DNA of 64,000 bases, taken from G965233625 sp965233625 (GTDB lineage Bacteria > Planctomycetota > Planctomycetia > Pirellulales > Pirellulaceae). Of the stretch, positions 1-8,929 are shown one piece after another. The translations under genes were made by a program, and so were the position numbers. The stretch lies in the NCBI GenBank assembly GCA_965233625.1, contig OZ247499.1, positions 1,550,001 through 1,614,000 of the forward strand, written 5' to 3'. Below the pieces are notes generated by a model, which ran no database searches, was not told the origin of the DNA, and worked only from the letters and a program-made list of their open reading frames with translations. Within the stretch, counting starts at the first letter, position 1. Each line of letters starts with the position of its first letter.

Positions 1-1467
1 CCTGGTCCTTCGAATCTGCCCCGGTCGGGGCGGCATGGCAACGCGCCGTTCGTAAGCATCAAGCGTGGCCGGATACCCTGGCAGTTAAAGCTGACGGACG
101 AAGAAGGAAACGCTTTGTATCCGTTTCTGATTCTGGATTGGGCCAAGTGGAAGGGGCCGCTGGTTTCGCCGCGTGAACAGCAGTTGCGCGATGACTACAT
201 GCCCGAAGATACCGACGATGATACGCAGGTGCGCGAAGGGCTTTCCCGCATGGCGACCCGTGCGTTCCGCCGCCCGCTTTTTGAAGGCGAGATTGAGAAG
301 TACATGCAGATCGTGCAGAGCGAACGTGCCGCTGGCGCTGAATCACGCTCCGCCGTCAAAACGGCGATGCTTGCGATTCTGTGCTCCAAAAGCTTTCTGT
401 TTGTTGTTGAAGGCAACGAAAAAGAAGACCGGCATACGCTTAGCGACTGGGAACTCGCCACACGGCTTTCGTACTTCCTATGGAGCAGCATGCCGGACGA
501 GGAGCTTTTTCAACTAGCCGCCAAGGGCGAGCTGCATCAGGAAGAGGTGCTCCGCAAACAAGTTGCCCGCATGCTGGCGGCGCCGGCGGCAGCGCGGTTT
601 AAGAATTCGTTTCCGGCACAGTGGCTGCGACTTGAAAAAGTGGGCATGTTTCCGCCCGATGCAAAGCTATATCCAGAATACGACACCCATCTGGAAGAAA
701 GCATGAAGGGCGAGCCGCCCGCATTCTTCACCGAAGTGCTGGATAAGAATCTCAGCATTGCCGAGTTTCTCGAGTCGGACTGGACGATGGTGAACCCGCG
801 GCTGGCGTCCTTCTACGGAATCGAAGGTGTTTCGGCCGATGCTTTTCAGAAGGTGAAGCTAACGCCGGAACATCATCGGGGCGGATTGCTGACGCAGGCT
901 GCGGTGCTGTCGCTGACCTCAGACGGCACTCGGCACCGGCCCGTGCATCGCGGCGTCTGGCTCTCGGAATCGATCTTCGGGAAGTCGCCGCCACCGCCGC
1001 CTGCGAACGTCGATCCGATTGAACCGAATCCGCCCACGCAGCCGAAAGCCACCATCCGCATGAAACTTGCCGCGCATCAGCAGCACGCGCAATGTGCGGC
1101 GTGTCATCGTAAAATTGATCCGCTGGGTTTCGCGTTTGAAAATTACAATGCGATTGGCAAATACCGCACGCACGAGCGCGTCGCCAATGGTTCGGGCGCC
1201 GACCCGGCGGTTGACGCCAGCGGTGAATTACCAGGTGGAAAATCCTTTGCCGGCGCCCGTGAGTTCAAACAACTGCTGGCAGCCGACATCGATGCGTTTA
1301 ATCACACGCTGACGAAGAAGCTGGCAACCTATGCGCTGCGGCGGGTCATGACTTTTGAAGATGAGGAAGAGCTGCAGGCCATCGCAAATGCGGGCAAAGC
1401 AGATGGTTACCGGTTGCGGGACATTGTCGAGAACCTTGTCCTTTCTGGCCTGTTTCAGCAGCGGTAG
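1..1467 (+). CDS. DUF1592/DUF1588/DUF1585 cytochrome-like protein (5' end outside window)
   Basis: The reading frame is open from the first base, so the N-terminus lies upstream and the TTG at 115 is not the real start. The visible part carries the planctomycete order DUF1592 (segment with YFLWSSMPDEEL and ending near LASFYG), DUF1588 (GGLLTQAAVLSLTSDGTRHR, then a proline run and CAACHRKIDPLGFAFENY) and DUF1585 at the C-terminus (LATYALRRVMTFEDEEEL). The CxxCH is a potential c-type haem site. Full-length family members usually also have an N-terminal cytochrome c (PSCyt) domain and a signal peptide, so the product is expected to be exported. The exact reaction is unknown. The DUF1552 gene follows 56 bp downstream on the same strand, the standard partner in this phylum, so the two are probably co-transcribed. 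Confidence 0.9.
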   Translation, partial: PGPSNLPRSGRHGNAPFVSIKRGRIPWQLKLTDEEGNALYPFLILDWAKWKGPLVSPREQQLRDDYMPEDTDDDTQVREGLSRMATRAFRRPLFEGEIEKYMQIVQSERAAGAESRSAVKTAMLAILCSKSFLFVVEGNEKEDRHTLSDWELATRLSYFLWSSMPDEELFQLAAKGELHQEEVLRKQVARMLAAPAAARFKNSFPAQWLRLEKVGMFPPDAKLYPEYDTHLEESMKGEPPAFFTEVLDKNLSIAEFLESDWTMVNPRLASFYGIEGVSADAFQKVKLTPEHHRGGLLTQAAVLSLTSDGTRHRPVHRGVWLSESIFGKSPPPPPANVDPIEPNPPTQPKATIRMKLAAHQQHAQCAACHRKIDPLGFAFENYNAIGKYRTHERVANGSGADPAVDASGELPGGKSFAGAREFKQLLAADIDAFNHTLTKKLATYALRRVMTFEDEEELQAIANAGKADGYRLRDIVENLVLSGLFQQR

Positions 1468-1523
1468 ACGCAGCGAGAATTTAACTCGAACATCATTTTG
1501 AACGGATAACCCGGGGAACACTG

Positions 1524-2891
1524 ATGGGTAACTTTAATTCGCAGAACTGGTTATTGAGCCGCCGGCATTTTCTCCGTGGCGCCGGCGCGGCCATCGCGCT
1601 GCCGATGCTCAACTGCATGCGCCCGCTCCGCGCGGCGGAAGAAGCTGCGAAGCCCGCCAAACGAAGCGTCTTCATCTATGTTCCCAACGGCGTGAAAACG
1701 CTGACCTGGCAGATTCAAAAGGCCGGTCGCGACTACGAACTGACGGCGCCGATGAAATCGCTGGCGCATCATCGCGCGGACATCACGCCGATCAGCGGAT
1801 TGCATCATCCGGACGTGTTAGGTAAGCATCACAACTGCGACAAAGTCTGGCTGACCGGCGCCAACGTGCCCGCAGACGGCGGTCCTTTCCGCAATTCGAT
1901 TTCCGCGGATCAGTTGATGGCCGGCGTCCAGACGCAGACACGGTTCGCATCGGTTGAGATCGCCATCACCGGCGGTTCGCTGGCGTGGTCCAACGAAGGG
2001 ATTCAGCTGCCCGCTGAACGCCGCCCACGTACACTCTTTGACAGGCTCTTTGGTGTTGAGCCGGGCGGTAAAGAAGCCGTGAGACGGAAGCTGAACCGCC
2101 GCACCAGCGTGCTGGATATCGTGCTGGAAGACGCCCGCAAGCTCCGCCGCAACATCGACAGTGAAGACCGCAACAAGCTTGACGAATACCTCACCGCTGT
2201 CCGGCAGGTGGAACTACGCACGCAGCGTGCAGAAAGCTGGCTCGATGTGCCAAAGCCGGAAATCGATGCGAAGACCGCGGCACATTTCTCGCGGAAGATA
2301 GACACTAAAGCGGCGGGCGATTACTACCGCACAATTTACGATCTGATGGTGCTGGCCTTACAGACCGACATGACCCGCGTCATCACCTGTATGACGGGCA
2401 GCGAAAGCAACGGCCTGGCCATTCCTGAGATTGGCGTTGTGCAGACGCGGCACGAACTTTCGCACCACAACGGCGACCCGGAACAGATGCGCCGCCTGAC
2501 GCAGACGGACACGTTCCTGGTGGAACAATTCAGCTATTTCCTGGACCAGTTGAAGGCACGCAAAGACGGCGACACGTCGCTGCTGGATTCCACGCAAGTG
2601 CTGTGGGGCAGCGGCATGGCGTACGGTCATAGTCACGGCAACGCCAACCTGCCTTTGATTCTTGCCGGTGGTAAAGCGATGGGGCTGCGGCATGGACAGC
2701 ACATCGACTACAACCTGCCCAAGATCAACCAGTACAACATGGACGATGCCCGTGGGCACTACTCCATCTGCTCCCGCCCGGTCGATACCAGTGCGCGGCT
2801 CAGCAACTTGTTGCTGACGATGGTGCAGCGTATGGATGTGGAAACGGACAAGTTTTACGACAGCACCGGAACCGTCACCGGGTTGACTTAG
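1524..2891 (+). CDS. DUF1552 domain-containing exported protein
   Basis: The 455-residue protein starts with a Tat-like signal (LLSRRHFLRGAGAAIALPML), so it is probably exported folded. The body matches the DUF1552 family, which pairs with DUF1592 proteins throughout Planctomycetota: VPNGVKTLTWQ near the start, a central helical stretch, then HHNGDPEQMRRLTQTD and LDSTQVLWGSGMAYGHSHGN with conserved His and Asp residues reminiscent of the alkaline-phosphatase/DUF1501 fold. No biochemical function is established. It follows the DUF1592 gene by 56 bp in the same direction and is likely part of that operon. The ATG at 1524 is preceded by a purine-rich GGGGAACACTG stretch. Confidence 0.9.
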   Translation: MGNFNSQNWLLSRRHFLRGAGAAIALPMLNCMRPLRAAEEAAKPAKRSVFIYVPNGVKTLTWQIQKAGRDYELTAPMKSLAHHRADITPISGLHHPDVLGKHHNCDKVWLTGANVPADGGPFRNSISADQLMAGVQTQTRFASVEIAITGGSLAWSNEGIQLPAERRPRTLFDRLFGVEPGGKEAVRRKLNRRTSVLDIVLEDARKLRRNIDSEDRNKLDEYLTAVRQVELRTQRAESWLDVPKPEIDAKTAAHFSRKIDTKAAGDYYRTIYDLMVLALQTDMTRVITCMTGSESNGLAIPEIGVVQTRHELSHHNGDPEQMRRLTQTDTFLVEQFSYFLDQLKARKDGDTSLLDSTQVLWGSGMAYGHSHGNANLPLILAGGKAMGLRHGQHIDYNLPKINQYNMDDARGHYSICSRPVDTSARLSNLLLTMVQRMDVETDKFYDSTGTVTGLT

Positions 2892-2960
2892 ATTGCCGGC
2901 TGGCGAAGCTGGTATTGACGGGATTTGTGCCGAACCTGCCTCTGCTCACTGAGCCGGACA

Positions 2961-4601
2961 ATGTCATTTGAGAACAATCAGCGGGCGTTCCCGGATTTAA
3001 CGGACAGCGAACTGCAATGTCTGGAGACGATCGGTTCTTCGCGCAGTTTCAACGCCGGTGATCCGCTGTTTCAGAACGGTGATCGCGACTATTCATTCTT
3101 CGCCATCCGGCGCGGTGATGTTGCGATTCTCGACAACACATCGGGCGTCAGCCGGGAACTAGGCGTGCACGGCAACCGGGCGTTTACCGGCGATGTTTCC
3201 ATGCTTACTGGCCAGCCCGCGGTTGTATCGGCTGTGGCCAAGTCGGCATGTGAAGTGATTGAAGTGCCCGCGGCGATGATCCGCCAGATGCTTGGCGAAC
3301 TGCCAGAAATCAGCGACAAGCTGCTGCAAGCGTTCCAGTACCGGCGGGAACTGCTGGAAGAGTCGGGCTTTATGGGCATCCGGGTTATCGGACAATCAGA
3401 CTCGAAAGAAACATTACAACTACGTGAGTTCTTTTACAAGAATCGCGTTCCCCATACCTTCCTGGATATTGATGAAGACGTGGGGCAGCAGGCGCTCTCT
3501 GAGTTTGGTGCAACAGCCTCTGAAACGCCCGTGATCGCGTGCTCTGGCCATGTGGTGAAGCAGCCCTCGCTTGGCAAAGTTGCTGAGTGCCTGGGGATCT
3601 CACGCAAAGTCGACGATCGCGTTTACGATGTGATCATTGTAGGAGCAGGGCCGGCAGGTTTAGCCGCCGCAGTGTATGGCGCCTCTGAAGGCTTGCAGAC
3701 GCTGCTGGTCGATGGCATGGGACCCGGCGGACAAGCCGGACAGAGTTCAAAGATTGAGAACTACATGGGTTTCCCCGCCGGTTTACCCGGTGCTGAACTT
3801 GCCAACCGCGGCTACCTGCAAGCCCTGAAATTCGGCGCCCACTTCACGGCGCCCGTGATGGTCAAGACGCTGAAGCGACGGGACGATGGCAACTACGACG
3901 TACACCTTTGTACGGGCCAGATCGCACAGACAAGAACCGTATTGATTGCCACCGGCGCGGCCTACCGTCGTCTGCCAATCAGCAACTGCAAAGATCTGGA
4001 AGGGGCTGGCGTTTACTATTCCGCGACTGCGGTTGAAGCCAGGATGTGCCGCAATTCTACGGCGATCGTGGTAGGTGGCGGGAACTCAGCAGGGCAGGCG
4101 GCAATGTACCTGTCGCAACACGCTAAAGACGTGAAGATCCTGCTACGGGGTGACGATCTGCGAAAGAGCATGTCCGATTATCTGGCCCGCCGCGTAGAGC
4201 AGCGCGACAATATCGAAGTCTGCTTTCACAGCGAGGTCGAGCAGCTTACCGGTGGTACGCGGCTGGAAAACGTCGGTATCCGTAACAAACAGTCGGACCT
4301 ATTGCAGCCCGTGGACTGTTCCGGGCTGTTTATTTTCGTCGGCGCCAAGCCGCATACGGACTGGCTGCCAGATAGCGTTGCGCTGGATGCGAGAGGTTTT
4401 GTGCAGACCGGGCCAGGTATTCAGAACTGCGAGAAGTGGAAGCTTGACCGCCCACCCTGCGAGCTGGAAACAACAAGCCCCGGCGTGTTTGCCGCCGGTG
4501 ATGTCCGCAGCGGCACGACAAAACGCTGTGCTTTTGCGGCGGGCGACGGAGCACTAGCCATCACCTGTGTGCACCAGTATCTGAGCGGCCAGCACGCGTA
4601 A
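2961..4601 (+). CDS. Cyclic-nucleotide-binding-like / thioredoxin-reductase-like FAD oxidoreductase fusion
   Basis: From ATG 2961 (546 aa; the TTG at 2925 gives an unlikely Cys-rich extension) three parts are visible. Residues about 10-125 form a cNMP-binding-like barrel whose phosphate-binding cassette reads FTGDVSMLTGQPAVVSA, so the usual Glu and Arg contacts are absent. Residues about 140-215 resemble a glutaredoxin/thioredoxin-like fold without a CxxC. The rest is a thioredoxin-reductase-type flavoprotein: FAD motif GAGPAGLAAAVYGASEG, GPGGQAGQSSKIENYMGF, NAD(P) motif VVGGGNSAGQAAMYLS and C-terminal VFAAGDVRSGTTKRCAFA. The redox-active CxxC expected just before the NAD(P) motif is missing (YYSATAVEARMC). 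It is therefore probably an oxidoreductase, or a sensor, that does not reduce thioredoxin by the classical route. It stands alone between an exported-protein pair and a sulfatase. Confidence 0.85.
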   Translation: MSFENNQRAFPDLTDSELQCLETIGSSRSFNAGDPLFQNGDRDYSFFAIRRGDVAILDNTSGVSRELGVHGNRAFTGDVSMLTGQPAVVSAVAKSACEVIEVPAAMIRQMLGELPEISDKLLQAFQYRRELLEESGFMGIRVIGQSDSKETLQLREFFYKNRVPHTFLDIDEDVGQQALSEFGATASETPVIACSGHVVKQPSLGKVAECLGISRKVDDRVYDVIIVGAGPAGLAAAVYGASEGLQTLLVDGMGPGGQAGQSSKIENYMGFPAGLPGAELANRGYLQALKFGAHFTAPVMVKTLKRRDDGNYDVHLCTGQIAQTRTVLIATGAAYRRLPISNCKDLEGAGVYYSATAVEARMCRNSTAIVVGGGNSAGQAAMYLSQHAKDVKILLRGDDLRKSMSDYLARRVEQRDNIEVCFHSEVEQLTGGTRLENVGIRNKQSDLLQPVDCSGLFIFVGAKPHTDWLPDSVALDARGFVQTGPGIQNCEKWKLDRPPCELETTSPGVFAAGDVRSGTTKRCAFAAGDGALAITCVHQYLSGQHA

Positions 4602-4713
4602 CAGATGCCTTGTTTGCCTTGGTTGCCGGTGGAACGGTGCTGGATTAGGCTGGGAACCGATACCCGCGTTTTAACCTGCGACCTCCCAGCAGTCCTACCG
4701 CTAGAACAACCGC

Positions 4714-6174
4714 ATGAATTATCCAGTGAAAACCATGGCGCTCATTGGCGCCTTTAGCTTCATCAGCCTGGCCCCGGTAGTGACGAAGGCTGCGGAGAAC
4801 ACCAACATCGTCTTCTTTCTGGTCGATGATCTTGGCTGGACGGATCTGGGCTGCTTCGGCTCGACGTTTTACGAGACACCCAATGTGGACAAGCTTGCCG
4901 CGGGCGGTATGCAGTTCACCAGCGCCTATGCCGCATGCCCTGTGTGTTCTCCGACCCGTGCCAGCATTCTAACCGGGAAGTATCCCGTGCGGACAGGCGT
5001 AACGGACTACATCAATCCGGCGGGGAATAACCAGCCCGCAAAGTGGCGCCGCAAGACAAAGCTGCTACCAGCGCCCTACCGGGACCATCTGCAGCTTCAA
5101 GAGGTGACGCTGGCGGAGTCGTTGAAGAAGGCAGGTTATGCAACCTTCTTTGCAGGTAAGTGGCACCTGGGCATTGAGGGCAAATGGCCTGAAGATCAAG
5201 GATTTGACGTAAACCGCGGCGGCATTGAACGCGGCGGCCCGTACGGTGGCAAGCAGTATTTTTCGCCCTATGGCAACCCGCGTCTGAAAGACGGACCCGC
5301 AGGTGAGCATCTTCCTGACCGGCTGGCGACGGAGACCGTGAAGTTCATTGAGGCCAACAAAGACGGTCCCTTCCTGGCGTATCTTTCATTCTATTCGGTG
5401 CACACGCCGCTGATGGCGCGGAAAGATCTTCAGCAGAAATACGCCGCCAAACGTATGAACCTACCGGCAGATAAAGAAATCTGGGGCGTGGAAGGCGCCA
5501 GAAAAGTGCGGCTGGTTCAGGAGCACGCCGTGTATGGCGGCATGGTCGAGGCGATGGATCAGGCGGTGGGCAAAGTGCTGAATGCTTTAGAGCGCTTAGA
5601 CCTTACCAGCAATACTGCGGTTTTCTTCATGTCCGACAATGGCGGACTTTCAACGTCCGAAGGGCACCCTACCAGCAACCTGCCGCTCCGCGCAGGTAAA
5701 GGCTGGATGTATGAAGGCGGTATCCGCGAGCCGATGATCGTGCGGGCGCCAGGCGTCACCAGAGCGGGTTCAAAGAGTGACGCCGTCGTCACCAGCACCG
5801 ACTTCTATCCCACCATCCTGGAACTTGCAGGGCTGCCCGCAGAGCCGGAACATCATGTGGACGGAAAGAGCTTTGTCGCGGTATTGAAGGGCAAGCCGTT
5901 CAGCCGCGGACCGGTGTACTGGCACTACCCGCACTATGGCAATCAGGGCGGCGCCCCGGCCGGCGCCATCCGCGATGGTAAGTGGAAACTGATCGAGTGG
6001 TATGAAGACGGCAGGCTGGAATTGTTTGACCTCGAAAGCGACATCGGCGAAACCGATAGTCTTTCACCTCGCCACCCGGACGTCCGCGAAGTCATGGACC
6101 GCCTGCACGCCAAGCTCAAAACCTGGCGCCAGGAGACAAAAGCCGTGATGCCCAAAACCAATCCGCAACAGTGA
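4714..6174 (+). CDS. Secreted formylglycine-dependent sulfatase (arylsulfatase family)
   Basis: The 486-residue alkaline-phosphatase-fold sulfatase has an N-terminal signal peptide (hydrophobic residues 8-26, cleavage likely near TKAAEN). Metal-binding VDDLGWTDLG is at about residue 37, and the sulfatase signature CSPTRASILTGKYP begins with Cys78, the residue converted to formylglycine. GKWHLG carries the conserved Lys and His, and FMSDNGG holds the Asp/Asn metal ligands. It should hydrolyse sulfate esters in the periplasm or outside the cell. Planctomycetes carry many such genes for sulfated polysaccharides, but the substrate cannot be read from sequence. No sulfatase-maturing enzyme is in the window. 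It is convergent with the universal stress gene, 29 bp away. Confidence 0.93.
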   Translation: MNYPVKTMALIGAFSFISLAPVVTKAAENTNIVFFLVDDLGWTDLGCFGSTFYETPNVDKLAAGGMQFTSAYAACPVCSPTRASILTGKYPVRTGVTDYINPAGNNQPAKWRRKTKLLPAPYRDHLQLQEVTLAESLKKAGYATFFAGKWHLGIEGKWPEDQGFDVNRGGIERGGPYGGKQYFSPYGNPRLKDGPAGEHLPDRLATETVKFIEANKDGPFLAYLSFYSVHTPLMARKDLQQKYAAKRMNLPADKEIWGVEGARKVRLVQEHAVYGGMVEAMDQAVGKVLNALERLDLTSNTAVFFMSDNGGLSTSEGHPTSNLPLRAGKGWMYEGGIREPMIVRAPGVTRAGSKSDAVVTSTDFYPTILELAGLPAEPEHHVDGKSFVAVLKGKPFSRGPVYWHYPHYGNQGGAPAGAIRDGKWKLIEWYEDGRLELFDLESDIGETDSLSPRHPDVREVMDRLHAKLKTWRQETKAVMPKTNPQQ

Positions 6175-6203
6175 CGCGGGACTTGATCCTGCGCCTCACG
6201 GCG

Positions 6204-7058
6204 TTATAGAAGCAACAGCGGCGTAGCGCGGAGTTCCACCGAGAGCGGATAGGCTAGGCCGTGCATGGCAAGCTGGTCTTCCTGCTTCGTGTTCATCACC
6301 AGCAGGTCGACGTTATGCTCTTCCACCATACGCTGATACTCACGCAGACGCTGGGCAAGTGCGACGACGGATCTCACGGTGATATCCGTTTTGCCCGCCT
6401 CAAGCGTTTCGCGGCAGGACTCGATGTAGTCGGACGGTTCCTTTAGCAACTGCTCGCGGATGTTCGCACGGGCTGTGTCGGTATCGATCGAAGGTAGCTT
6501 CGCAATGATCTGCATGTAGCGTTCGTACTCATGCTCATCTTCAACGTGCGAAAGCCATAGCACTCCGCCAGGCGAGGTGAAGTGCACGGCATAACTGACC
6601 AGACGGTCATCCCCGGCCAGTTCACTGGCGATCGCCATCACCGTCTGGCAATTCTCGCACGGAGTGTTGCCTTCCAGTTTCGGATGGGGCATCACCAGCA
6701 CGGGATAAGGCGAAACCTGCGTCAGCACATCAACATAGGTGCCCAGGCTGTAGGGGTGCTCGACCGCGGGTGCGTGAAGATTGCGATACAGGCAGATGAT
6801 GCCCGGCTGATGCGAATCCACCAGGGACAGCAGTTGATTCACGTTCTGAAACGCGTCGCCATCGATACGTGCATACTCAGGCGTTTCGTCCTGCACCAGG
6901 CAGCCGAGGAATTTCTGCACGTGTGCGGCAAACTGCTCGCTTTCATTCCCGCTGGCGTCGGTGATTGTCAGCACCTTACCGATGGAAATGTCTTGCAGAG
7001 AAAACGGGGTCCGCTCTGCGGCTTTGAAAACGCTTTCAAACTGGTCGATATTTGTCAT
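6204..7058 (-). CDS. Universal stress protein (UspA)-family protein
   Basis: The 284-residue cytoplasmic protein has no signal or membrane segment. The C-terminal half shows the UspA pattern: VVALAQRLREYQRMVEEHNVDLLVMNTK, then a terminal AYPLSVELRATPLLLL in which the last beta strand is hydrophobic, as in planctomycete Usp proteins. The N-terminal half (IGKVLTITDASGNESEQ ... YPVLVMPHP) looks like a second, diverged Usp unit, so this is probably a tandem Usp. A CENC pair near residue 136 is unusual. The ATG at 7058 has GAGAG about seven bases upstream. It lies 42 bp downstream of the zinc-ribbon gene on the same strand and is probably co-transcribed with it. Its role in stress is inferred from family only. 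Confidence 0.75.
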   Translation of the reverse strand: MTNIDQFESVFKAAERTPFSLQDISIGKVLTITDASGNESEQFAAHVQKFLGCLVQDETPEYARIDGDAFQNVNQLLSLVDSHQPGIICLYRNLHAPAVEHPYSLGTYVDVLTQVSPYPVLVMPHPKLEGNTPCENCQTVMAIASELAGDDRLVSYAVHFTSPGGVLWLSHVEDEHEYERYMQIIAKLPSIDTDTARANIREQLLKEPSDYIESCRETLEAGKTDITVRSVVALAQRLREYQRMVEEHNVDLLVMNTKQEDQLAMHGLAYPLSVELRATPLLLL

Positions 7059-7100
7059 GCGGTCTCTCGTCCGTGTGGAGGCTGCGATGGATCGTGCGGC

Positions 7101-8717
7101 TTATTCCGCTGCGGTGGTGTGGCGCGGTGAGTAGTAAACTTCCGTCGCCGGACCTTTGTAACCTTTGAGATTCTTTTCAGGCGAATCGACTTTCAAAGCG
7201 TAAGCGACCAGTTGGTCGCCCGCACTGGCTGTCACTTCACCATCTGCCAGCACGTTTAGCTTCGCGCCGCTGGTCAGTTCAATTTCGATGTCCGTGAACG
7301 GATTGCCGGCTTTCACGCCGGTGACTTTACCGATCAGTAGTACACCGTCCGTAGGGCGGCTGGAACCGCTGGCGCCGGGCCACTCAAAGGATTCGTCACA
7401 GTATTTATCACAGATCCTGGCCATGGGTGTGAGGATAACTGCGTTGCCTGCAATCTGGTTGAGGAACTTGCTGGCCTGCGTCAGCTCTTTGCGTGTCGGA
7501 CCGTTATCGTTGACTGCGGCGGCAGTGCTAGTGGCGGCAAGTTCACAGGCGGCCACATAAGCGTCGAAAGCCAAGGTAATACGCTCTGCGGCTTTCAGGG
7601 ATTTATCTTCCGTTGCCGCGATGAGCTTCTGATACTTCGTCCTGGCCTGAGCCACACCGGCCGTTACGGCGGCCGCCCCGGTCGCCTTCTTCGGCTTGTA
7701 GCTTCTGCCGAATTCAACAACGGGCGGCAGCGGTGCATCGTCACCGCCGGAACCTGGCGCCACGCTCACACCGGGTTCTTCAGGCGGCTTGAATTCCGGC
7801 TCGCCAATGACAGGCGGGTCGATGCTGGGCAGGTCGATATCGGGCGGTGTGATAAACGGATTCTCGATGCCATCATCATCGGCCGGAGCGAGGCCGCCAT
7901 CGCTGTCGCTGCCATCAATCGGCGTGACCGGGTCTTCGCTGGGGCCGTCGTCTACGGGCGTTTTTGGTTTCTTCGGCTTAGGCTTCTTTGGGGTGGAGCC
8001 GCCGCCGTTTCCAGCCAGTTCGCTGGAATCTGCAACACCGCCGGGCGGCCCGAAAGTGGTCCCGTCATCAGAGCCGCCGCCGGGTGGTCCGAAGGGAGAG
8101 TCATCAGTTCCGAACTGCACCGGCTGCGGCGCGCCGTCTTCTTCCTCGCCATCGGCAGCGTCGCCATCGGCAGCCGCCTGAGCAGCCTTTTTGCCGGGAT
8201 GACCATCCGGCAGAACCGCGGTGGGCACAATCCACGGTGCGTAATCATAAACCTTGGGCGCCAGACTGAAGGGGTCTTTCTGCCAGCCGTACGGCAGGTA
8301 CCAGAGCAGGATGATCGCCAGGCCGATGCCCACAACGCCGCCGACGACGATCTTCACGATTTCCAGCAGCGCGCTCTTCTTCTTTTTGGGCGGGCGTTTG
8401 CTGGTAGGACGCGGCGCCCGGCGTGGCTTGGCGCCTTCCTTCTGCATCTGCACGGCAGGTGCGTCGCCTGTATCGACCGCCACGCCCGGCGTGGAAGTCG
8501 CACCGCTGAATTTGGGCTTGTAGGGTTTGTCAGCTACTGCGGTGGCAGCGGGTGGGTCGGGATCGTCCACCACGATCAATAGTGGCGGCAACCTTTTGAG
8601 GGCGTCTCCCAGGACAAAATCTTCATCGCAAAGCGGGCAACGCACCGTGGCCTTGGGAGAAACCCCCGGCGGCACCATGATCTCGTCTTCGCATTGAATA
8701 CAATGGGCGATCGTCAT
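7101..8717 (-). CDS. Zinc-ribbon, single-pass membrane protein with Pro/Gly/Asp-rich linker
   Basis: The start is ATG 8717, which has AGGAG seven bases upstream; the longer frame adds 13 unlikely residues. The 538-residue protein opens with a zinc ribbon (CIQCEDEI ... CPLCDEDF), then a basic stretch rich in Lys/Arg/Pro, one membrane helix (IVKIVVGGVVGIGLAIILLW) and a long low-complexity segment dominated by Pro, Gly and Asp. A C-terminal globular region of about 180 residues follows. It resembles planctomycete membrane proteins with an MJ0042-like cytoplasmic zinc finger. I do not recognise the C-terminal domain. With the Usp gene 42 bp downstream it forms a likely two-gene operon. Confidence 0.7.
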   Translation of the reverse strand: MTIAHCIQCEDEIMVPPGVSPKATVRCPLCDEDFVLGDALKRLPPLLIVVDDPDPPAATAVADKPYKPKFSGATSTPGVAVDTGDAPAVQMQKEGAKPRRAPRPTSKRPPKKKKSALLEIVKIVVGGVVGIGLAIILLWYLPYGWQKDPFSLAPKVYDYAPWIVPTAVLPDGHPGKKAAQAAADGDAADGEEEDGAPQPVQFGTDDSPFGPPGGGSDDGTTFGPPGGVADSSELAGNGGGSTPKKPKPKKPKTPVDDGPSEDPVTPIDGSDSDGGLAPADDDGIENPFITPPDIDLPSIDPPVIGEPEFKPPEEPGVSVAPGSGGDDAPLPPVVEFGRSYKPKKATGAAAVTAGVAQARTKYQKLIAATEDKSLKAAERITLAFDAYVAACELAATSTAAAVNDNGPTRKELTQASKFLNQIAGNAVILTPMARICDKYCDESFEWPGASGSSRPTDGVLLIGKVTGVKAGNPFTDIEIELTSGAKLNVLADGEVTASAGDQLVAYALKVDSPEKNLKGYKGPATEVYYSPRHTTAAE

Positions 8718-8929
8718 ACAGGCTCCTGCGGAATAGGCAGGTAAATGGCTATACAAGAGGCTCGCGACACACGGATGGATCGCGAAAAGATATCAACCAC
8801 TTAGTGTACCAGCCCTTGAACCGCAGTGCCTAGTAATTGCGGTGGCCAGCCGCTGGAAAAGTGCGGTTAGATAACCGGCTTCAAACGATTATAGGCGTCA
8901 TCCAGCAAAGTCCGCTCGCCGGGCAGTAA

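Noticed and set aside
2925..2960. TTG start giving 12 extra residues on the cNMP/TrxR-like protein
   Set aside because: The extension is Cys-rich and unlike the family; ATG 2961 begins immediately before the conserved domain.
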